This document shows positions 51,369-54,412 of a stretch of 54,412 bases of DNA, piece after piece. The stretch is from contig NZ_LFIO01001531.1 in the NCBI RefSeq assembly GCF_001187535.1, positions 1 through 54,412 of the forward strand, read 5' to 3'. The notes beneath the pieces are model-generated. The model worked only from the letters and a program-made list of their open reading frames with translations, was not told the origin of the DNA and made no database searches. Every line of letters starts with the position of its first letter. Within the stretch, counting starts at the first letter, position 1. Made by a program: the position numbers and the translations under genes. This stretch comes from Rhizobium ecuadorense (GTDB taxonomy: Bacteria > Pseudomonadota > Alphaproteobacteria > Rhizobiales > Rhizobiaceae).

Positions 51369-52649
51369 TTATCCAAGGGGTCCAGAGAACACCTGCGCGC
51401 CAAACACTGAAAAGACGTTGCTCCGGCCGACGTGTTCAGCTGACGTGTCCTGGTCCAACAGGTGGCCAAACCGATCGCGCTTTGTCTTAAAATAAGTGAT
51501 GTTGGACGCGCTAGATGCGGCGATCAGACTCTGGCGAGACGACACGATGACGCCTGACGTTCGCAGCGCCTCTATTTTTGTAGGATTGTTGGTCAGAAGC
51601 CGAACGCTGCCGATACCGAGGTCGCGGATGATATCCGCCGCTGCGTTATATTCGCGGGAATCAGATGCGAAGCCGAGTTCCCGATTTGCCTCAAGAGTAT
51701 CACGACCATGATCCTGCAGGCTGTAAGCCGCAATTTTGTTTCCTAAGCCAATGCCACGCCCCTCTTGCCCACGCATGTAGATCACGCAACCAGCGCCCGC
51801 TAACTGGACCGCCCGAAGAGCCATTTCGAGCTGTTGACCGCAGTCGCATCGCATGGACCGGAACGCCTCACCTGTCAGACATTCAGAATGCACCCGTACC
51901 AGAACGTCTTCCTTCTCGCACAACTCGCCAAGTGTCAAAGCTAAGTGTTCAGTTCCCGTCAAACTATCGCGATAAGCAATTGCCTTGAAATCCCCAAACC
52001 GCGTTGGCATAAAGGACTGCGCGTAACGCTTTACCCTCGTATCACGACTCCTGCAGTACTCAATCAAAGCGTCGATCGTTACTATGTGCAGGCCATGTTC
52101 GATTGCGAACTTCTCGAGATCTGGCAGTCGAGACATGGTTCCGTCGTCATTGGCGATCTCGCAGATTACGCCAGCCGGCGCCAGGCCGGCAAGTCGTGCA
52201 AGATCCACGGCAGCTTCGGTGTGGCCAGGACGGCCCAGGACACCGAGACGATTTGCACGCAAAGGAAAAATGTGACCCGGTCGCGATAGGTCTTCCGGCC
52301 GCGTCTGCGGATCGATGAGCGACTTGACGGTTGCTGCTCGATCTTCGGCTGAAATCCCTGTCGTTGTGCCGTGTTTGCAATCGACGGAAACGGTAAATGC
52401 CGTCTGCAGTGAGTCCGAATTACGTGTGACCATCAGGGGGATCTCGAGTTTGTCGAGACGTTCGGCTGGAAGTGGCACGCAGATAAGGCCTCTCGCATAT
52501 TTCATCATGAAAGCGATGTGCTCAGCTGTTATTTTTTCGGCAGCAACGACTAGGTCGCCTTCATTCTCCCGGTTTTCGTCGTCGACCACGATAACCATCT
52601 CGCCCGCTTCGATCGCCTCGATCGCCTCATCTATGCTCGAAAAAGACAT
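51369..52649 (-). CDS. ribBA: Bifunctional riboflavin biosynthesis protein RibBA
   Basis: A 426-residue fusion. The N-terminal 3,4-dihydroxy-2-butanone-4-phosphate synthase has DDENRENEGDLVVAAEKI and HTEAAVDLARLAGL. The C-terminal GTP cyclohydrolase II keeps the zinc Cys triad (C-x10-C-x-C in ECLTGEAFRSMRCDCGQQL) and RGQEGRGIGLGNKI, so both activities look intact. The ATG at 52647-52649 has AAGGAGGAGG upstream. It follows the FMN reductase gene by 16 bases, and the pair likely raises the flavin supply for a reduced-flavin-using enzyme. Confidence 0.95.
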   Translation of the reverse strand: MSFSSIDEAIEAIEAGEMVIVVDDENRENEGDLVVAAEKITAEHIAFMMKYARGLICVPLPAERLDKLEIPLMVTRNSDSLQTAFTVSVDCKHGTTTGISAEDRAATVKSLIDPQTRPEDLSRPGHIFPLRANRLGVLGRPGHTEAAVDLARLAGLAPAGVICEIANDDGTMSRLPDLEKFAIEHGLHIVTIDALIEYCRSRDTRVKRYAQSFMPTRFGDFKAIAYRDSLTGTEHLALTLGELCEKEDVLVRVHSECLTGEAFRSMRCDCGQQLEMALRAVQLAGAGCVIYMRGQEGRGIGLGNKIAAYSLQDHGRDTLEANRELGFASDSREYNAAADIIRDLGIGSVRLLTNNPTKIEALRTSGVIVSSRQSLIAASSASNITYFKTKRDRFGHLLDQDTSAEHVGRSNVFSVFGAQVFSGPLG

Positions 52650-52665
52650 GGAATCCTCCTCCTTA

Positions 52666-53184
52666 TTATGGGCTGACGGCGCGACGCGCGGCATCGAGCT
52701 CTCTGTCGACAAGCGCGCGCAGGTTCTCAGAAAGAGCATCGTTCTGAAAATCTTCATCGAGAGCGAAAATGAAACGGCTATGTATTTGCGCTTCGAAAAA
52801 GTCGAATAAGGCTTCCATCGAGGCTTCGACGAGCGGCTTGTGACTCGATGCTTTACCGGTTGCAAAAGGGATCACATAGCGGCCCTTAAGCGCTTTCATG
52901 TCGACAAGGTCGAATAAATGCTTCAGCAACCCAGTGTAAGATGCTTTGTAGACCGGACTACCAACAACTAGCACGTCACTAGCCAAAATATCGTTGAGTG
53001 CCGCTTTAACAATCTCAGCGGCGCTGGAGGGCAACACTGTTGCCCCAAGGTGCGGATGAAGGTCGACAAGGTCCCAGCAGCTTGCTTCGTTGCCGGACGC
53101 GCGCACCCGACCCACCATGAAGTCTGCTACGGCCCGGGTTTTCGAGGGGCGCGATAAATTCCCCGTTATTACAACAACTTTCAT
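52666..53184 (-). CDS. NADPH-dependent FMN reductase (SsuE/MsuE-like)
   Basis: A 172-residue flavodoxin-like reductase. The N-terminal VVVITGNLSRPSKTRAVADF is the phosphate-binding loop and VLVVGSPVYKASYTGLLKHL the typical flavin-binding segment; FDLVDMKALKGRYVIPFATG follows as in SsuE. It would give FMNH2 to a two-component monooxygenase, none of which is encoded in the window. The ATG at 53182-53184 has GGGAG upstream. It is the first gene of the operon with ribBA. Confidence 0.9.
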   Translation of the reverse strand: MKVVVITGNLSRPSKTRAVADFMVGRVRASGNEASCWDLVDLHPHLGATVLPSSAAEIVKAALNDILASDVLVVGSPVYKASYTGLLKHLFDLVDMKALKGRYVIPFATGKASSHKPLVEASMEALFDFFEAQIHSRFIFALDEDFQNDALSENLRALVDRELDAARRAVSP

Positions 53185-53208
53185 GTCACAGGACTCCCAA
53201 CATTCTCG

Positions 53209-53226
53209 CATAAGACAATCTTACAA
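53209..53226 (-). promoter_or_regulatory. Possible site 4 of the catabolic regulon
   Basis: On the minus strand TTGTAAGATTGTCTTATG, sharing the central GATTGTCT block with sites 1-3 but with a poorer left half. It lies only 25 bases before the FMN reductase start, so it cannot act as a -35 region in the same way; an operator role is possible. Confidence 0.4.
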
Positions 53227-53544
53227 TTTTCACTCACACCGCAATGGAGGTCGTTGAGGACCCGTGGGGGCAAAAATAGTCCTGCGGTGTCCTGAGCCCT
53301 CACAACCCGTAATTTCCCAACCTCGAAGGCTGGATTGCTTCGCAGAAGTCTTCTGTCTCGTACGACTTTATTCTCTCAATGGGTGGGCTCGCCGTGCAAG
53401 CGCACCTACTGTCTGCAATCCCTGCCGCTTTTACCGACCCAGCACGTTTGCGTTAGAACCTCCTGGACACGGAATGAGGCGTTGCCGCTTGATATACGGT
53501 CGCCGTGGCTCCACCTCAGTTACGACAGGTAGTATCCCGGTCAC
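53227..53544. other. Intergenic region before the GFA gene
   Basis: About 320 bases with no supported gene or clear repeat. Short frames on the plus strand have no coding features. Confidence 0.4.
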
Positions 53545-53943
53545 TTACGGGAACTCTGGTGAGCTTGCCTTCGATGGATCATGGGCGAGCCAAGGTTCCG
53601 CATGCGATACCCATACGTTTGACATCGGCACACTTCCAGGATCGGTATCGAACGTGCCGGCTCTAACGACTTTGAGCTCCGGGCTGGCCGGCCGCTCCGC
53701 ATAAACGTGCGAGCCACATACCGAACAAAACCACCGCAGCTTTCCAGGCGTCGATTCGAAGCTATGAAGCGTATCTTGGCCTGTAAGGATCTTGAAGTGC
53801 TCGCTTTTCACCTTCGCAGCGGTATTGTGATCAGCGGCGTGTGACTTCCGGCATGTTTGACAGAAGCAATTCCACATGGGTCCATCAATTTCCTGAACCT
53901 GGTACGTTACCGCTTTGCATTGGCATGATCCGAAGATTGGCAT
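53545..53943 (-). CDS. GFA family (glutathione-dependent formaldehyde-activating-like) protein
   Basis: A 132-residue zinc-binding protein of the GFA/CENP-V fold. Zinc-binding Cys motifs are seen in GSCQCKAVTYQV, NCFCQTCRKSH and WFCSVCGSHVYAER. The family name comes from an enzyme proposed to join formaldehyde and glutathione; most members are uncharacterised. The ATG at 53941-53943 has AAGGA upstream and follows the aminotransferase stop by 11 bases, so the two may be co-transcribed. Confidence 0.88.
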   Translation of the reverse strand: MPIFGSCQCKAVTYQVQEIDGPMWNCFCQTCRKSHAADHNTAAKVKSEHFKILTGQDTLHSFESTPGKLRWFCSVCGSHVYAERPASPELKVVRAGTFDTDPGSVPMSNVWVSHAEPWLAHDPSKASSPEFP

Positions 53944-53954
53944 CGGGTATCCTT

Positions 53955-54412
53955 TCACTGATTCATTACGTTGATTTCAAATTTCTCGTCGCCGCTAAGC
54001 CAGCGTTTGATGTTGCGCGCAGCCTGGCGGATGCGGTGTTCGTTCTCGACGAGCGCCAGACGGACGTAGTCGTCGCCCATTTCGCCGAAGCCGATACCCG
54101 GTGCAACGGCGACGTCGGCCTTCTCGACCAGCAGCTTGGAAAACTCCAGCGAACCGAGATGACGGAACTTTTCCGGGATCTTTGCCCAGGCGAACATGGT
54201 GGCAGCCGGCGGCGGCACGTCGAAGCCGGCCTTCCCGAAGCTTTCGACCATGACGTCGCGGCGACGCTTGTAGACGTTGCGAACCTCCGCAATGTCGGAA
54301 CCGTCGCCGTTCAGCGCATGGGTCGCGGCCACCTGGATCGGCGTGAAGGCGCCGTAGTCGAGATAGGACTTGACGCGGGTGAGCGCCGCGATCAGCCGCT
54401 CGTTGCCGACGG
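53955..54412 (-). CDS. Class I aminotransferase, 3' part (AlaC/LL-diaminopimelate type)
   Basis: The gene enters from the right edge; 151 codons plus stop are visible. The reading starts VGNERLIAALTRVKSYLDYG and contains the conserved C-terminal region of fold-type I PLP aminotransferases (APGIGFGEMGDDYVRLAL). The PLP Lys lies outside the window. The sequence is close to chromosomal alanine/diaminopimelate-type aminotransferases of rhizobia as I recall them, but the last dozen residues (GDEKFEINVMNQ) look unlike those. The GFA gene follows directly. Confidence 0.88.
   Translation of the reverse strand, partial: VGNERLIAALTRVKSYLDYGAFTPIQVAATHALNGDGSDIAEVRNVYKRRRDVMVESFGKAGFDVPPPAATMFAWAKIPEKFRHLGSLEFSKLLVEKADVAVAPGIGFGEMGDDYVRLALVENEHRIRQAARNIKRWLSGDEKFEINVMNQ

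Noticed and set aside
1..54412. tRNA, rRNA, complete insertion sequence or integrase
   Set aside because: Both strands were read for cloverleaf, rRNA-like and transposase/integrase motifs; none was found.

Overview
The window reads as a piece of a large conjugative replicon of an alphaproteobacterium of the Rhizobiaceae (Rhizobium, Agrobacterium or Sinorhizobium type). The evidence is a Ti-type traA / oriT / traCDG block, an 11-gene virB (AvhB-like, MPF-T) type IV secretion operon, plasmid-typical families (DUF736, DUF1173, ArdC, WGR, DUF2493, Toprim), several type II toxin-antitoxin genes and GC-rich codon use. No replication genes (repABC), integrase or complete insertion sequence was seen, so plasmid versus integrated element cannot be decided here.

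Layout. 1-5700: a small-molecule cluster: an unknown 468-residue protein, an MFS exporter and an AraC regulator on the minus strand, diverging from a methyltransferase-like protein and a DUF2218-like protein; a metallophore or siderophore role is possible but inferred. 5800-13100: DNA-processing part of conjugation, with relaxase TraA diverging from TraC-TraD-TraG around a recognisable oriT. 13100-20660: plasmid accessory region with an orphan antitoxin, WGR and DUF736 proteins, a VapBC pair, a second PIN-domain pair, DUF1173, decayed DUF2493 and Toprim genes, and several structured non-coding elements. 20700-31300: the mating-channel operon, transcribed leftward from a TrbM/KikA-like gene through virB1, 2, 3, 4, 5, eexN, 6, 7, 8, 9, 10 and 11, with a divergent winged-helix regulator in the position of RctA. 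31300-34500: ArdC-type antirestriction protein with a structured leader, a decayed groEL fragment, and sparse sequence.

34500-41050: signalling genes, a three-PAS GGDEF-EAL protein, a NIT-domain chemoreceptor and an AraC regulator. 41330-53200: a catabolic locus. A seven-gene minus-strand operon encodes a sugar-type ABC importer (binding protein, ATPase, two permeases), a zinc alcohol dehydrogenase, an ABM-type monooxygenase and a type II NADH dehydrogenase. Next to it are a histidine phosphatase, a second alcohol dehydrogenase, and an FMN reductase with RibBA. Three of the promoters, and more weakly a fourth, share the motif TTGAC-N-GATTGTC-N-GA, so they look like one regulon whose regulator is not obvious in the window. 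53500-54412: a GFA-family protein and the 3' part of a class I aminotransferase that runs off the right edge.

How it works together: TraA would nick at the oriT between traA and traC, TraG would couple the relaxosome to the VirB channel, EexN would limit redundant entry, and ArdC would protect incoming DNA. The flanking catabolic, metallophore-like and sensory genes are cargo.
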